From Pseudomonas putida (GTDB lineage: Bacteria; Pseudomonadota; Gammaproteobacteria; Pseudomonadales; Pseudomonadaceae): a stretch of DNA of 64,000 nt. Under the pieces are notes generated by a model. It saw nothing but the letters and a program-made list of their open reading frames with translations, searched no databases and had not been told where the DNA came from. Within the stretch, counting starts at the first letter, position 1, and the number at the start of each line of letters is the position of its first letter. The stretch covers positions 2,322,501 to 2,386,500 of the forward strand of contig CP163498.1 of NCBI GenBank assembly GCA_041071465.1. Reading direction: 5' to 3'. The translations under genes and the position numbers were made by a program. Below, one piece after another: positions 1 to 8,770 of the stretch.

Positions 1-260
1 GGCTGCTCCTAGTACGAGAGGACCGGAGTGGACGAACCTCTGGTGTTCCGGTTGTCACGCCAGTGGCATTGCCGGGTAGCTATGTTCGGAAGAGATAACC
101 GCTGAAAGCATCTAAGCGGGAAACTTGCCTCAAGATGAGATCTCACTGGGATCTTGAATCCCCTAAAGGGCCGTCGAAGACTACGACGTTGATAGGTTGG
201 GTGTGTAAGCGCTGTGAGGCGTTGAGCTAACCAATACTAATTGCCCGTGAGGCTTGACCA
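1..260 (+). rRNA. 23S ribosomal RNA, 3' end (partial)
   Basis: The window opens inside the 3' part of 23S rRNA. The sarcin-ricin loop core (AGTACGAGAGGACC) is seen at about positions 11-24, and the sequence runs to the conserved GTGAGGCTTGACC end near 260. The exact mature 3' end is an estimate by analogy with E. coli, whose 23S ends just after GTGAGGCTTAACCTT. The 5' part and the 16S gene lie outside the window. A 5S gene follows about 137 bp downstream in the same orientation. Confidence 0.95.
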
Positions 261-397
261 TATAACACCCAAGCAATTTGCGCGTCAGCCAAATTGCGGT
301 GGTGAAGATGATACGAACCGAAAGTTCGCAACGAACCACACAATCACATATCCGAATTCGCTGGGCTGTCCATCTGGACATTCTGGCTACAGAATTT

Positions 398-513
398 CTT
401 GACGACCATAGAGCATTGGAACCACCTGATCCCATCCCGAACTCAGCAGTGAAACGATGCATCGCCGATGGTAGTGTGGGGTTTCCCCATGTGAGAGTAG
501 GTCATCGTCAAGA
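398..513 (+). rRNA. 5S ribosomal RNA, first copy
   Basis: The 116-nt sequence begins CTTGACGACCATAGAGCATT and ends GTCATCGTCAAGA, so its two ends pair to form helix I of 5S rRNA. The conserved internal segments CCCATCCCGAACTC and CGCCGATGGTAGTGTGGGG are present. It is part of the operon with the 23S gene upstream and is followed by a strong hairpin terminator. An identical copy lies 225 bp downstream. Confidence 0.96.
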
Positions 514-523
514 TTCATTTCGC

Positions 524-561
524 AAAACCCCTATCTGCACATGCAGGTAGGGGTTTTGTCT
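524..561 (+). terminator. Rho-independent terminator after first 5S gene
   Basis: A 16-bp stem (AAAACCCCTATCTGCA pairing with TGCAGGTAGGGGTTTT, one G-U pair) has a two-base loop and is followed by GTCTTT. It lies 10 bp after the first 5S copy. If it is efficient, it would limit transcription of the second 5S copy from the upstream promoter. Confidence 0.85.
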
Positions 562-622
562 TTAAGTAGGAACTACAGAGATTCGCAGGCACGTCCGAAG
601 GACGGGCCAGCACACAGAATTT

Positions 623-738
623 CTTGACGACCATAGAGCATTGGAACCACCTGATCCCATCCCGAACTCAGCAGTGAAACGATGCATCGCCGATGGTAGT
701 GTGGGGTTTCCCCATGTGAGAGTAGGTCATCGTCAAGA
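623..738 (+). rRNA. 5S ribosomal RNA, second identical copy
   Basis: This sequence is identical over its full length to the 5S gene at 398-513, and the identity extends into the immediate flanks (ACAGAATTT before, GATTCA after). This fits a recent tandem duplication or gene conversion. It has its own hairpin terminator downstream. Many rRNA operons end with doubled 5S genes. Confidence 0.95.
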
Positions 739-747
739 TTCAAACCC

Positions 748-787
748 AAAGCCCCTGTCTGCGATGCAGACAGGGGCTTTGTCTTTT
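748..787 (+). terminator. Rho-independent terminator after second 5S gene
   Basis: A perfect 15-bp stem (AAAGCCCCTGTCTGC with GCAGACAGGGGCTTT) has a 3-base loop and is followed by GTCTTTT. It ends the rRNA operon and may also serve the convergent receptor gene that ends at 805. Confidence 0.87.
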
Positions 788-804
788 CCGAGTTTCAATA
801 ACGC

Positions 805-3289
805 TCAAAACTGATAGCTGACCGTAGCGCTCACATTGCGCTCTTCACCCATGTAGCAGTAGTTCAGGCTGGCACATGAGGTAATGTAGCTTTCATTGGT
901 AAGGTTGTTTGCGTTCAGCCGCACATCCACACCCGTCAGACCCACCTTCCCCAGGTCATAGCCGATCGAAGCGTCGAACAGGGTGTAGGAAGGCACCTTC
1001 ATGCTGTTTTCCGCATCCACCCAGCTATAGCCCATATCGCACCCCACCGCCCAGCCGCAGTCCATCCAGAGCCCCTTGGTGGAAGTTATAGTCAGCCCAC
1101 AGCGAGAACATCTGTTTCGGTGCCTGGGTTGGCGCGTTGCCTTCATTGTCCAGGCTGGCCGACACCAGGCTCGGCATCGACTTGGCGTACTCGATATCGG
1201 TGAAGGTATAGCCACCCAGCAGTTTCAGGCTGTCGCTCAGCTGCACATGAGCCTCTAGCTCCAGCCCTTGCGAGCGTACTTCACCTACCGGGCGATAAAA
1301 GTTTTCGTCAGGCTGCTTCGAAGCCAGGTTTTCCTGCTCGATACGGAACACCGATGCGGTAAACAGGTTGTCGCTGCCCGGAGGCTGATACTTGATGCCG
1401 GCTTCCCACTGAGTGCCCTCGGTCGGTGCCAGCGGGCGGCCTTGCTGGTCGGACACGGTATTGGGATTGAACGACTCCGAGTAGCTGACATAAGGCGCAA
1501 TGCCATTCTCGAACAGGTAGAGCACCCCGGCCCGGGTAGTAAACCTGGAGCGCTGATCGCTGACCTTGGTGTCGCTGTCGCGATTCTCCTCGGACACCTT
1601 CACCCAGTCCTGGCGAAGCCCAAGGGAGAATCGCCACTGGTCGACCTCCACCAGGTCCTGCAGATACACACCTGTTTGCTGCAAGCGCCGCTGGTAGCGG
1701 TTTTCGCCCAGTACCTGAAGGTTGCCATTGCCGTATTGCGGGTTGCCGGCGTTCAGCGGGTCGACCGTGCCATAGCACCATGCGACATCGGCTTTGCGTC
1801 GCTGGTAGTCTGCGCCCAGCAGCAGGGTGTGTTTGGCAGCGCCGGTGAAGAATTCCGCCTGCAGCATATTGTCGATGATGTACGAATGCAGGCGCTCGTC
1901 GCCGCCGGTATAGGCGCGGTTGAGAATGTTGCTGTCGGCATCCGCCCAGCCGGCCGAGTACACCTGGTCCATGGACACGTCGGAATCCTGGTAGCGGAAG
2001 TTCTGCCGCGCGGTGAACACATCGTTGAAGCGATGCTCGAACTGGTAGCTGAAGGACTGCTGGGTGCGCTCGTAATTATCGATACCCGGCTCACCCTCGA
2101 AAAAGTGGTCCGACAAGCGCAAGCCGTTGCGCTTATGCAGCATACCGTCAGCAGGGTTGCCGCCGTGGTACCCGCCGTTAGGGTCGTGCTGCAGGTAAGC
2201 CTGCAGTGTGAGCGAGGTGTCCTCGGTGAAGTCGACGCTGATGGCCGGGGCGATGGTATAGCGTTCTTCCTTGTTGTGGTCGAACTGTGTGTCCGAAGCA
2301 TCCGCCAAACCTGTCAGGCGATACGCAATACGCTTGTCATCATCTACAGGGCCACTGAAGTCGAAGCCCATGCTCCGCTGGCCCTGGGTGCCGACCGTGG
2401 CTTGAACCTGGTGGAAAGGGGTGAGCAGTGGCTTCTTGGTGGTAAGGGCTACCAGGCCGCCCGGCGAGCTTCGCCCATAGAGTACTGAAGACGGCCCCTT
2501 GAGAATGTCGATGCGCTCAAGGAAGTACGGGTCCACCTGCATGGTGCTGTAAGTGCCATTGTCGCCCATGGACTTGAGCCCATCGACGTAGATGTTATCC
2601 ACCGAGCCGTCGTTGAAGCCGCGCATGGCCACATAGTCGTAGCGATGGGTGGCACCGTAGGGGTTGGTCAGTACCCCAGGCGTGTAGCGCATGGCCTGGG
2701 CAACGGTCTGAGAGCCCTGATCGTCCATCTGCTGGCGAGTTACTACCGAGACCGATTGGGAGGTCTCCACCAGTGGCATGCTGGTCTTGGTCGCCACTTG
2801 GCTATGCGTGGCGTTGTAACCCTCCATGCTGCCCAAGGCGTTGCCCAGAGAGAAACTACGGACATCGGTGTCTGGCAATGCCAGGGCTGCGTCCTGATGC
2901 TGTGCCTGCAGCACATAGTTGCGTCCGTCCTGGCTGACAGCTTCCAGCCCGCTGCCATTAAGCAACTGGCGCAGCGCGTGATCAATGGCGTATTGCCCCT
3001 GCAGGCCGTTGGATTGCAGGCGATCGGTCAACTGAGGCGTACTGGACAGGGTGATGCCGGCCTGGCGAGCGAACTGGTTCAATACATCGGCCAGTTGGCC
3101 GGCCGGTATTGCATAGTGATGACTCACTTGGGCTGTTTCAGCCGCAACGGACAGTTGCGCAACAGCTGCCAGGCCCATGGCGGTACCAAACAGAGCAGCC
3201 CGTATGGCATGGCGTAAGTAAGCGGACTGCAGGACTGGTCGAAAATCATTCGGGCTGAAAGTGTGGTTTAACACCGGCTTGATGAACAT
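805..3289 (-). pseudogene. foxA: TonB-dependent ferrioxamine-type siderophore receptor, frameshifted
   Basis: This encodes an outer-membrane TonB-dependent receptor that would import a ferric siderophore. The N-terminal part has a signal peptide and then an STN signalling domain (about residues 60-130), followed by plug (TPGVLTNPYG, then IDILKGPSSVLYGRSSPGG) and beta-barrel sequence ending in the typical aromatic SYQF. The ATG at 3289 (MFIKP) is preferred; the open frame extends further upstream without typical sequence. The frame breaks near 1034-1040: GGGVRYGL runs into a stop, while the true C-terminus (YSWVDAENSMKVPSY...) continues in another frame to 805. Loss of one AT from TATAT would explain it. 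Whether this is a real mutation or a sequence error cannot be told here. The neighbouring sigma/anti-sigma genes and the STN domain indicate FecA/FoxA-type cell-surface signalling. The fox name rests on remembered P. putida gene order. Confidence 0.85.
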
Positions 3290-3383
3290 GAAGGGTCCGT
3301 TGAAGTGATGAGGGCAGAAGATGTCGCTTACTGTCCTAGCCGGACCGGGGTTCAAAACCCGACAAAAAAACGTTAAGGCCTCA

Positions 3384-4340
3384 TCAGGTCGTGCTTTCGA
3401 CACGCACCCACCAGCGTGTACGTTGATGAACCCGTACGGGCAGCGTCTGCGGTAGCAGCCGAAGCAATTGTTCCGGGTCTTCGAGGCGGAATACGCCCGA
3501 CAGGCGCAGGTCGGCAATCTCGTTGCTGCAGCCCAGGTAACCATGGCGATAACGGCTGACCTGCGCGAGAAAATCCGCGAGGCGCATGTTCTGAGTGACG
3601 ATCAGCCCTTCAGTCCATGCCATCGCGTCCATGTCCATCTGTGCGATCCGTTGTGCGCCATGAGCATCCAGGCGCCAGTTCTGTCCACTCTCGATCCACT
3701 GCAGTTGGGCAATGCCAGGCCGGTGTATCGCCACTTTTCCGCGGCTGACGCTGACACGTGTGCAGTCGCTATCCTGATAGGCTACAAAGCGTCCTTCAAA
3801 GCCTTCCAGCAGCACGTCGCGGGTTTGTACAAACACGGGATGCCGGGGATTACACGTGATCATCAGTTCGCCATGCTTCAGGCGGACCAGACGCTGCCGA
3901 TCAATGAAGGCCAGGTCCACGGCACTGCGGGTGTTGAGTTGCATCAGTGAGCCATCGGGCAGGGTGAAGACGCGCCGTTCGCCCGTGCCGGTGGCATAGT
4001 CCGATGCCCAGGCACTGACAGCATCGAGGTCTTTAGCCAGCCAGCTCGCCGATCCCGCCATGACAACGCCCCCAAGCAGCTTCAACGCCTGCCTTCGACG
4101 CAGGCGCTGCTGGCTGGTTTCCAGGGTCTGCAAAGCCAGCCCGGCACCGGGGATGGCGCGTAGGTCGAGGTTTTGATGCAAGTGCGTCACCCGCTGCCAG
4201 GCGTGTTCGTGTTCGTGGTGGGCACTGCGCCATTGCGCACACTGTTGTTGCAACGCCAGGTCGTGCCCACTCTCGCGCAACCGCAGCATCCACTGGATGG
4301 CCTGCTTGACCGCTTTCGTATCAGGGCGTGCGGCGGTCAT
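3384..4340 (-). CDS. foxR: FecR-family anti-sigma factor (FoxR-like)
   Basis: This is an inner-membrane regulator of 318 residues. The N-terminal DUF4880-like helical segment (AIQWMLRLRESGHD, then CAQWRSAHHEHEHAWQRV) contacts the sigma factor. A single hydrophobic stretch near residues 85-105 (LKLLGGVVMAGSASWL) follows, then a FecR domain and a C-terminal STN-like end (SGVFRLEDPEQLLRLL). It would carry the signal from the loaded receptor to the sigma factor. The ATG at 4340 lies 4 bases after the sigma-factor stop codon, indicating co-transcription and translational coupling. A longer frame extends to 4397 but overlaps the sigma gene and lacks family-like sequence. Confidence 0.9.
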   Translation of the reverse strand: MTAARPDTKAVKQAIQWMLRLRESGHDLALQQQCAQWRSAHHEHEHAWQRVTHLHQNLDLRAIPGAGLALQTLETSQQRLRRRQALKLLGGVVMAGSASWLAKDLDAVSAWASDYATGTGERRVFTLPDGSLMQLNTRSAVDLAFIDRQRLVRLKHGELMITCNPRHPVFVQTRDVLLEGFEGRFVAYQDSDCTRVSVSRGKVAIHRPGIAQLQWIESGQNWRLDAHGAQRIAQMDMDAMAWTEGLIVTQNMRLADFLAQVSRYRHGYLGCSNEIADLRLSGVFRLEDPEQLLRLLPQTLPVRVHQRTRWWVRVESTT

Positions 4341-4344
4341 CGAC

Positions 4345-4848
4345 TCAGCACTCGTCCTGGTAGTGCAGCACGTAGCAGTGATAGAGCGCATCGGCAATGT
4401 AGCGTTCTACGGTGCGCACCGAGATCCCCAGCTGTTCGGCGATGGCCTGGTGCTTCAGCCCCTCGCATTGAGCCAGGAGGAATGCGCGACGTACCTTGGG
4501 TTTGAGGCCGTCGAGCATGCGTGCAATGCGCTCAAGCAACTCCAGTAGCAGCTCGCGGGTTTCGGCAGAGGGGGCCAATGCTTCCGGCACATGCGCCAAA
4601 GCCTCCAGGTAAGCCCTGTGCAGTTCCTCGCGCCGCCAGTGATCGATCACCAACCCGCGCGCTACCGTGCGCAGGAAGGCCCTGGGTGCATTCAGTTGCA
4701 ATTGTTCACGGCGCTGTAGCAAGCGTACGAAGGTGTCCTGGGCCAGGTCGGCGGCATCGGCCGCATTGCCTAGCTTGCTGCGCAGCCAGGCATGCAGCCA
4801 GCCGTGATGGTCACTGTATAGCGTTTGCACGCAGTCGTTGCTGGGCAT
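4345..4848 (-). CDS. foxI: ECF RNA polymerase sigma factor, FecI-like (FoxI)
   Basis: The product is a 167-residue ECF sigma factor. The region 2 signature (DAADLAQDTFVRLLQRRE) and a region 4 helix-turn-helix (LKHQAIAEQLGISVRTVERYIADAL in outline) are visible. It would direct RNA polymerase to the receptor promoter when iron siderophore is sensed. It heads the foxI-foxR pair, and a Fur-box-like sequence lies about 30-50 bp upstream, consistent with iron repression. No convincing Shine-Dalgarno sequence precedes the ATG; the bases just before it are C-rich. The fox assignment follows the gene order of P. putida and is less certain than the family. Confidence 0.92.
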   Translation of the reverse strand: MPSNDCVQTLYSDHHGWLHAWLRSKLGNAADAADLAQDTFVRLLQRREQLQLNAPRAFLRTVARGLVIDHWRREELHRAYLEALAHVPEALAPSAETRELLLELLERIARMLDGLKPKVRRAFLLAQCEGLKHQAIAEQLGISVRTVERYIADALYHCYVLHYQDEC

Positions 4849-4878
4849 GGGGGAGGGGCGCCGGCATCAATGGACATG

Positions 4879-4897
4879 AATGATAATTAGTCTCATT
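4879..4897 (-). promoter_or_regulatory. Candidate Fur box upstream of the sigma-factor gene
   Basis: The 19-mer AATGATAATTAGTCTCATT has inverted arms (AATGATA / TCTCATT, 6 of 7 paired) and resembles the GATAATGATAATCATTATC Fur consensus. It lies 31-49 bp upstream of the sigma-factor start, where a repressor would block the promoter. This is inferred from sequence only. Confidence 0.6.
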
Positions 4898-4959
4898 GTT
4901 GGTGGCGCCGCATCAATTTGCAACCCATCTGGTCGCACGCTGCGCTAGGCGGCAGTGGG

Positions 4960-5649
4960 TTAGCGCCCCAGTTGTGTATCCAGGTACTTGCGAATTACCC
5001 GCGCCCCGCTGTTGAGATGCCGTTCCAGCACCGCTACCGCCTCATCCACCAGTTTGTCGCTGGCCGCATCCGCCAGTGCGTTGTGATCGTCCTGAGTGAG
5101 CTTGCCCAAGCCCATGGACGAAAGATGGAAGCGCAGGAAGCGCTCTTCCTCGTTCAGTTCGTTCTCGATCAGGCGCAGTAGCTTCTTGTTTGGTGCCCTG
5201 CTGTATAGCGCCATGTGGAACAGGCGGTTGAGGCGGCCGATTTCGGCGTGACGGGTTTCATTCTCCAGTTGCTGGATATACCCGCGGGCGCTGGCGATGT
5301 CGCTGGCATCGAGCAGCGGGATCGACTGGCGCAGCGCCTCACTCTCGAGCAATACGCGCAGGGCATAGGTGTCCACTGCATCCTCACCGATCAGCGGCGC
5401 AACCACAGCGCCCTTGTGCATCTCTACTTTCAACAGGGATTGCGCTTCGAGCTGGCGCAGGGCTTCGCGCACGGGCATGCGGCTGACACCGAACAAGGTG
5501 GCGAGTTCTTGTTGGCGCACGGCAGTACCTGGGGGTAAGCGCCCATCGAGAATGGCACTGCGCAGGCGCTCTTCGATCACGCCACGGGCCTGATGCGGCA
5601 GCAGCTGTTCGCTTGCCAGCACATTGCTCAGTTTGATTTTCTCGGCCAC
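4960..5649 (-). CDS. GntR-family transcriptional regulator (FCD subfamily)
   Basis: The product is a 229-residue regulator with an N-terminal winged helix-turn-helix (ELATLFGVSRMPVREALRQL, about residues 48-67) and an all-helical C-terminal FCD ligand-binding domain. The start is GTG at 5649, preceded by a TAAGG motif. It is transcribed away from lapG across a 270-bp divergent region. The ligand and target genes cannot be read from sequence. Members of this subfamily commonly control catabolism of organic acids or amino acids, so its place between fox and lap genes may be incidental. Confidence 0.88.
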   Translation of the reverse strand: MAEKIKLSNVLASEQLLPHQARGVIEERLRSAILDGRLPPGTAVRQQELATLFGVSRMPVREALRQLEAQSLLKVEMHKGAVVAPLIGEDAVDTYALRVLLESEALRQSIPLLDASDIASARGYIQQLENETRHAEIGRLNRLFHMALYSRAPNKKLLRLIENELNEEERFLRFHLSSMGLGKLTQDDHNALADAASDKLVDEAVAVLERHLNSGARVIRKYLDTQLGR

Positions 5650-5922
5650 GCGACGTCTGCCTTAACAATGACTAAAGTTGGATCCAATGACAGTAGTAAC
5701 AGCTTGTAAGGGTGTCAAACCTGCACCCGCACGGGTACGGGCGCCCCAAAAGCGCGGCTATGGTGGATGAAGTCGTCTGCCAAAGGAAGCGCCCTTCAGA
5801 AGGATATAACTAGAAAGTGTAGGCGGCCTGACAGGCGGGTGCATGATTGCAGGGTGCCATTGTCTTTTGTTGTGGCAAGCCCCACCATCGCTGCTTTCGA
5901 CTGGTCTGAACAGGGCTTCGCA

Positions 5923-6615
5923 GTGGCGATATCCTGGTTGCTGAAAACCGTTGTGCGACGTGTCGGCTTTGCCGCGCTGCTGGGCAGTCTGCTGCTGGGC
6001 GGCTTGCACGCGGATTGGGATTTTTCCCAGATCAGCCGCAAGTCGCAGGCGCTCTACGGCCCGTTGGGTGCCGGGCAGGGCCGTATCGATGCCTGGCAGA
6101 ACCTGATGGCTACGCAGAAGCAGGGGACTGAGCTTGAGCGGCTGCAAGTGGTCAACCGCTTCTTCAACCAGCAATTGCGCTATGTCGAAGACATCGACCT
6201 GTGGCATGAAGTCGATTACTGGGCCACGCCTGTGCAGGCACTGATCAAAGGTGCAGGGGATTGCGAGGACTACGCCATCGCCAAATATTTCAGCCTGCGG
6301 CGCATGGGTATCCCCAGTGAAAAACTGCGCATTACCTACGTCAAGGCGCTGCGACAGAACCGGGCACACATGGTCCTGACCTATTATTCAAGCCCACAGG
6401 CCCAGCCTTTGGTGCTCGACAGCCTGATGGACGCCATCAAGCCGGCAAGCCAACGTACCGACCTGTTGCCGGTGTACGCCTTCAATGGCGAGGGGCTGTG
6501 GCTGACGGGCGCTGCCGGGAACAAGAAGGTCGGCGATACCAAGCGGCTGTCACGCTGGCAGGATTTGTTGAAGAAAATGCAGGCCGAAGGGTTCCCGGCC
6601 GAGCCGGTTTACTGA
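5923..6615 (+). CDS. lapG: LapG periplasmic cysteine protease (adhesin-releasing)
   Basis: LapG is a calcium-dependent bacterial transglutaminase-like cysteine protease (BTLCP). It cuts the N-terminal region of LapA and releases the adhesin, causing biofilm dispersal. With the GTG start at 5923, the triad is Cys114 (in GAGDCEDYA), His149 (NRAHMVL) and Asp166 (LVLDSLMD). The Cys-His-Asp spacing of 35 and 17 residues equals that of characterised LapG. A hydrophobic export segment (FAALLGSLLLGG) starts near residue 16. The frame is open back to an ATG at 5767, but the added 52 residues look unlike a signal region, so the GTG is preferred; its ribosome-binding site is weak. lapD follows after 10 bp, so the two are co-expressed. 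Confidence 0.93.
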   Translation: MAISWLLKTVVRRVGFAALLGSLLLGGLHADWDFSQISRKSQALYGPLGAGQGRIDAWQNLMATQKQGTELERLQVVNRFFNQQLRYVEDIDLWHEVDYWATPVQALIKGAGDCEDYAIAKYFSLRRMGIPSEKLRITYVKALRQNRAHMVLTYYSSPQAQPLVLDSLMDAIKPASQRTDLLPVYAFNGEGLWLTGAAGNKKVGDTKRLSRWQDLLKKMQAEGFPAEPVY

Positions 6616-6625
6616 AGGAGCACAG

Positions 6626-8572
6626 ATGTCACTGTTCAAACAATTGCTGTTGGCCATTTGCCTGTTCCTGGTGGTCGCCTTCAGTGGCAGTTTCATGGTC
6701 AGCCTGGAAAGCTCGCGCAGCCAGTATGTCAACCAGTTGCGCTCGCACGCCCAGGACGCGGCGACCGCGCTGGCGCTGTCGCTGACGCCGAATATCGACG
6801 ACCCGGCGATGGTCGAACTGATGGTTAGCTCGATCTTCGACAGTGGTTACTATGCAAGCATCAAGGTCGTCGACCTGGGCTCCAATGCTGTGCTGGTGGA
6901 GCGCCACGCTGAGCCGGACCCAGGTGGCGTACCGCGATGGTTCGTGCACTTGATCGGCCTTGAGGCTGCTGGTGGCGATGCCATCGTCAGCCGTGGCTGG
7001 CAACAGGCCGCGCGCGTTGAAGTGATCAGCCACCCGATGTTCGCCATTGCCAAACTTTGGCAAAGTGCTCTGGGCAGCCTGGGTTGGTTGCTGTTGTGTG
7101 GTGCGGCCAGTGCTGTGCTCGGTGCATTGCTGTTGCGCCGCCAGTTGCGGCCGCTGGACTATATGGTCGAGCAATCCCACGCGATTGCCCGCCGCGAATT
7201 CCTCAGCCTTCCAGAGCTGCCGCGCACGCCAGAGTTACGCCGTGTGGTGCAGGCGATGAACCAGATGGTCGAGAAACTCAAAGCGCTGTTCACCGAGCAG
7301 GCCGAGCGCAGTGAGCGGCTGCGTGCCGAGTCCTACCAGGACAGCCTGACCGGGCTGTCCAACCGCCGGTATTTCGAAATGCAACTGAACACCCGGGTGA
7401 GCAACCTGGAAGAGGCGCGCGCCGGCTACCTGCTGTTGCTGCGGGTTCAGGGCCTGGCCGGCCTGAATGCCCGCCTTGGCGGCCAGCGTACCGACCAGTT
7501 GCTGCAGGCAGTAGGCGAACAGTTGCGCCGCACCTGTGCAAGCTACCCGGAAACCAATGACCTGATTTCCCGCAGCCGCGGTGGCGAGTTTGCCGTGCTG
7601 GCGCCGGGCATGGTGCATGAAGAGGCTGTGCAACTTGCCCAGGCCCTGGAGGCGACGCTGCAGAGCCTGCACGAAACGGGTGCCAGTGATATCGACCCGG
7701 TCGCTTGTATCGGCCTGGCGCCGTTCAGCCCCGGTGACTCACCGCAGGCGTTGCTGAAACTCGCCGACGAGGCTCTGGCCCGTGCCGAGAACCAGCCAAC
7801 GCCGGGCTGGGTGTGCCTTGAGCAAGGCGTTGCCGCAGTGGCTGGGGACAGCCAACATGCCTGGCACGAGCGGCTCGATCAGGCATTCGGCAATGGGCAT
7901 TTCGAGCTGTTCTTCCAGCCAGTGGTGGATTGTGCTTCAGCGCAACGGGTACTGCACCACAAAGTGATTTCGCGTTTGCAGGATGGCCAGGGCGAGGCGT
8001 TGCCAGCGGGCCGCTTCCTGCCCTGGTTGGAGCGCTTCGGCTGGATGCCACGGCTGGATGTGCTGGTGCTGGAGAAAGTGTTGGCGCACCTACGAGGGCA
8101 CGACCAGGTGCTGGCGCTGAACCTGTCCGCCGCCACCCTGGCCGACCCCAAGGCCCTGCAGCGCGTCTTCGAGCTGCTGGGCCAGAACGCGGCGCTCGGC
8201 CCGCGGCTGGTTTTTGAAATTGGCGAGGAGCAGTTGCCTGAACAGGCCGCCTTGGAGCAGCTCACCCGGCGCCTGCACGGGCTTGGCTTCGGCCTGGCGC
8301 TGCAGCGCTTTGGCGGGCGCTTCAGCATGATCGGCAACCTGGCGCACCTGGGCCTGGCGTACCTGAAGATTGACGGCAGCTACATCCGCAACATCGACCA
8401 TGAGCAGCACAAGCGGTTGTTCATCGAAGCGATTCAGCGTGCGGCCCACAGCATCGATTTGCCGCTGATTGCCGAGCGGGTCGAGACCGAAGGGGAGCGG
8501 CGGGTGTTGCAGGAGATGGGCGTAGGTGGGATTCAGGGCCAGCTGGTCGGTGAGCCTGCGCCCTGGCGCTAA
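6626..8572 (+). CDS. lapD: LapD inner-membrane c-di-GMP receptor controlling LapG
   Basis: This is a 648-residue membrane receptor. It has a first transmembrane helix near residues 5-27, a periplasmic LapD/MoxY output domain including the conserved Gly-Trp (RGWQQAARVEV), a second helix near 150-172, HAMP and signalling helix, a GGDEF-like domain and an EAL-like domain. The catalytic motifs are degenerate: RGGEF at 318-322, and KVISRL at 446-451 where active enzymes have E-x-L. It should therefore bind c-di-GMP rather than make or break it. When bound, its periplasmic domain sequesters LapG and keeps LapA on the cell. A good ribosome-binding site (GAAGGAG) precedes the ATG, and the gene lies 10 bp after lapG. 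Confidence 0.95.
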   Translation: MSLFKQLLLAICLFLVVAFSGSFMVSLESSRSQYVNQLRSHAQDAATALALSLTPNIDDPAMVELMVSSIFDSGYYASIKVVDLGSNAVLVERHAEPDPGGVPRWFVHLIGLEAAGGDAIVSRGWQQAARVEVISHPMFAIAKLWQSALGSLGWLLLCGAASAVLGALLLRRQLRPLDYMVEQSHAIARREFLSLPELPRTPELRRVVQAMNQMVEKLKALFTEQAERSERLRAESYQDSLTGLSNRRYFEMQLNTRVSNLEEARAGYLLLLRVQGLAGLNARLGGQRTDQLLQAVGEQLRRTCASYPETNDLISRSRGGEFAVLAPGMVHEEAVQLAQALEATLQSLHETGASDIDPVACIGLAPFSPGDSPQALLKLADEALARAENQPTPGWVCLEQGVAAVAGDSQHAWHERLDQAFGNGHFELFFQPVVDCASAQRVLHHKVISRLQDGQGEALPAGRFLPWLERFGWMPRLDVLVLEKVLAHLRGHDQVLALNLSAATLADPKALQRVFELLGQNAALGPRLVFEIGEEQLPEQAALEQLTRRLHGLGFGLALQRFGGRFSMIGNLAHLGLAYLKIDGSYIRNIDHEQHKRLFIEAIQRAAHSIDLPLIAERVETEGERRVLQEMGVGGIQGQLVGEPAPWR

Positions 8573-8623
8573 AGAGCTTTCCTGCCAGTTGCCTGATCTG
8601 ACTCCCAGGCCTGACGCTGTGCA

Positions 8624-8741
8624 TGTGGGAGCGGCCTTGTGTCGCGAAAAGGGCTGCATGGCAGCCCCAGTAGTTTATGCAGTAATGCGAAAATCCCGGG
8701 GCCGCGTTGCGGCCCTTTCGCGACACAAGGCCGCTCCCACA
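8624..8741. repeat. Inverted pair of REP-type palindromic elements
   Basis: The 26-mer TGTGGGAGCGGCCTTGTGTC plus GCGAAA (8624-8649) recurs as its exact reverse complement at 8716-8741. Each arm adjoins a small GC-rich palindrome (GGGCTGC..GCAGCCC, and GGCCGCGTTGCGGCC). The pair lies between convergent lapD and lapC, a usual site for pseudomonad REP elements. The same core occurs again at 54124. Confidence 0.85.
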
Positions 8742-8770
8742 GAGAAAGCACGCGGCCTTGAGTCTGCCTT

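Noticed and set aside
181..550. Short open frames across the 23S-5S spacer and 5S gene.
   Set aside because: They lie on rRNA gene sequence and its processed spacer.
1268..2488. A 406-codon open frame on the plus strand opposite the receptor gene.
   Set aside because: The minus strand encodes recognisable TonB receptor sequence through this whole region; the plus frame has no family resemblance.
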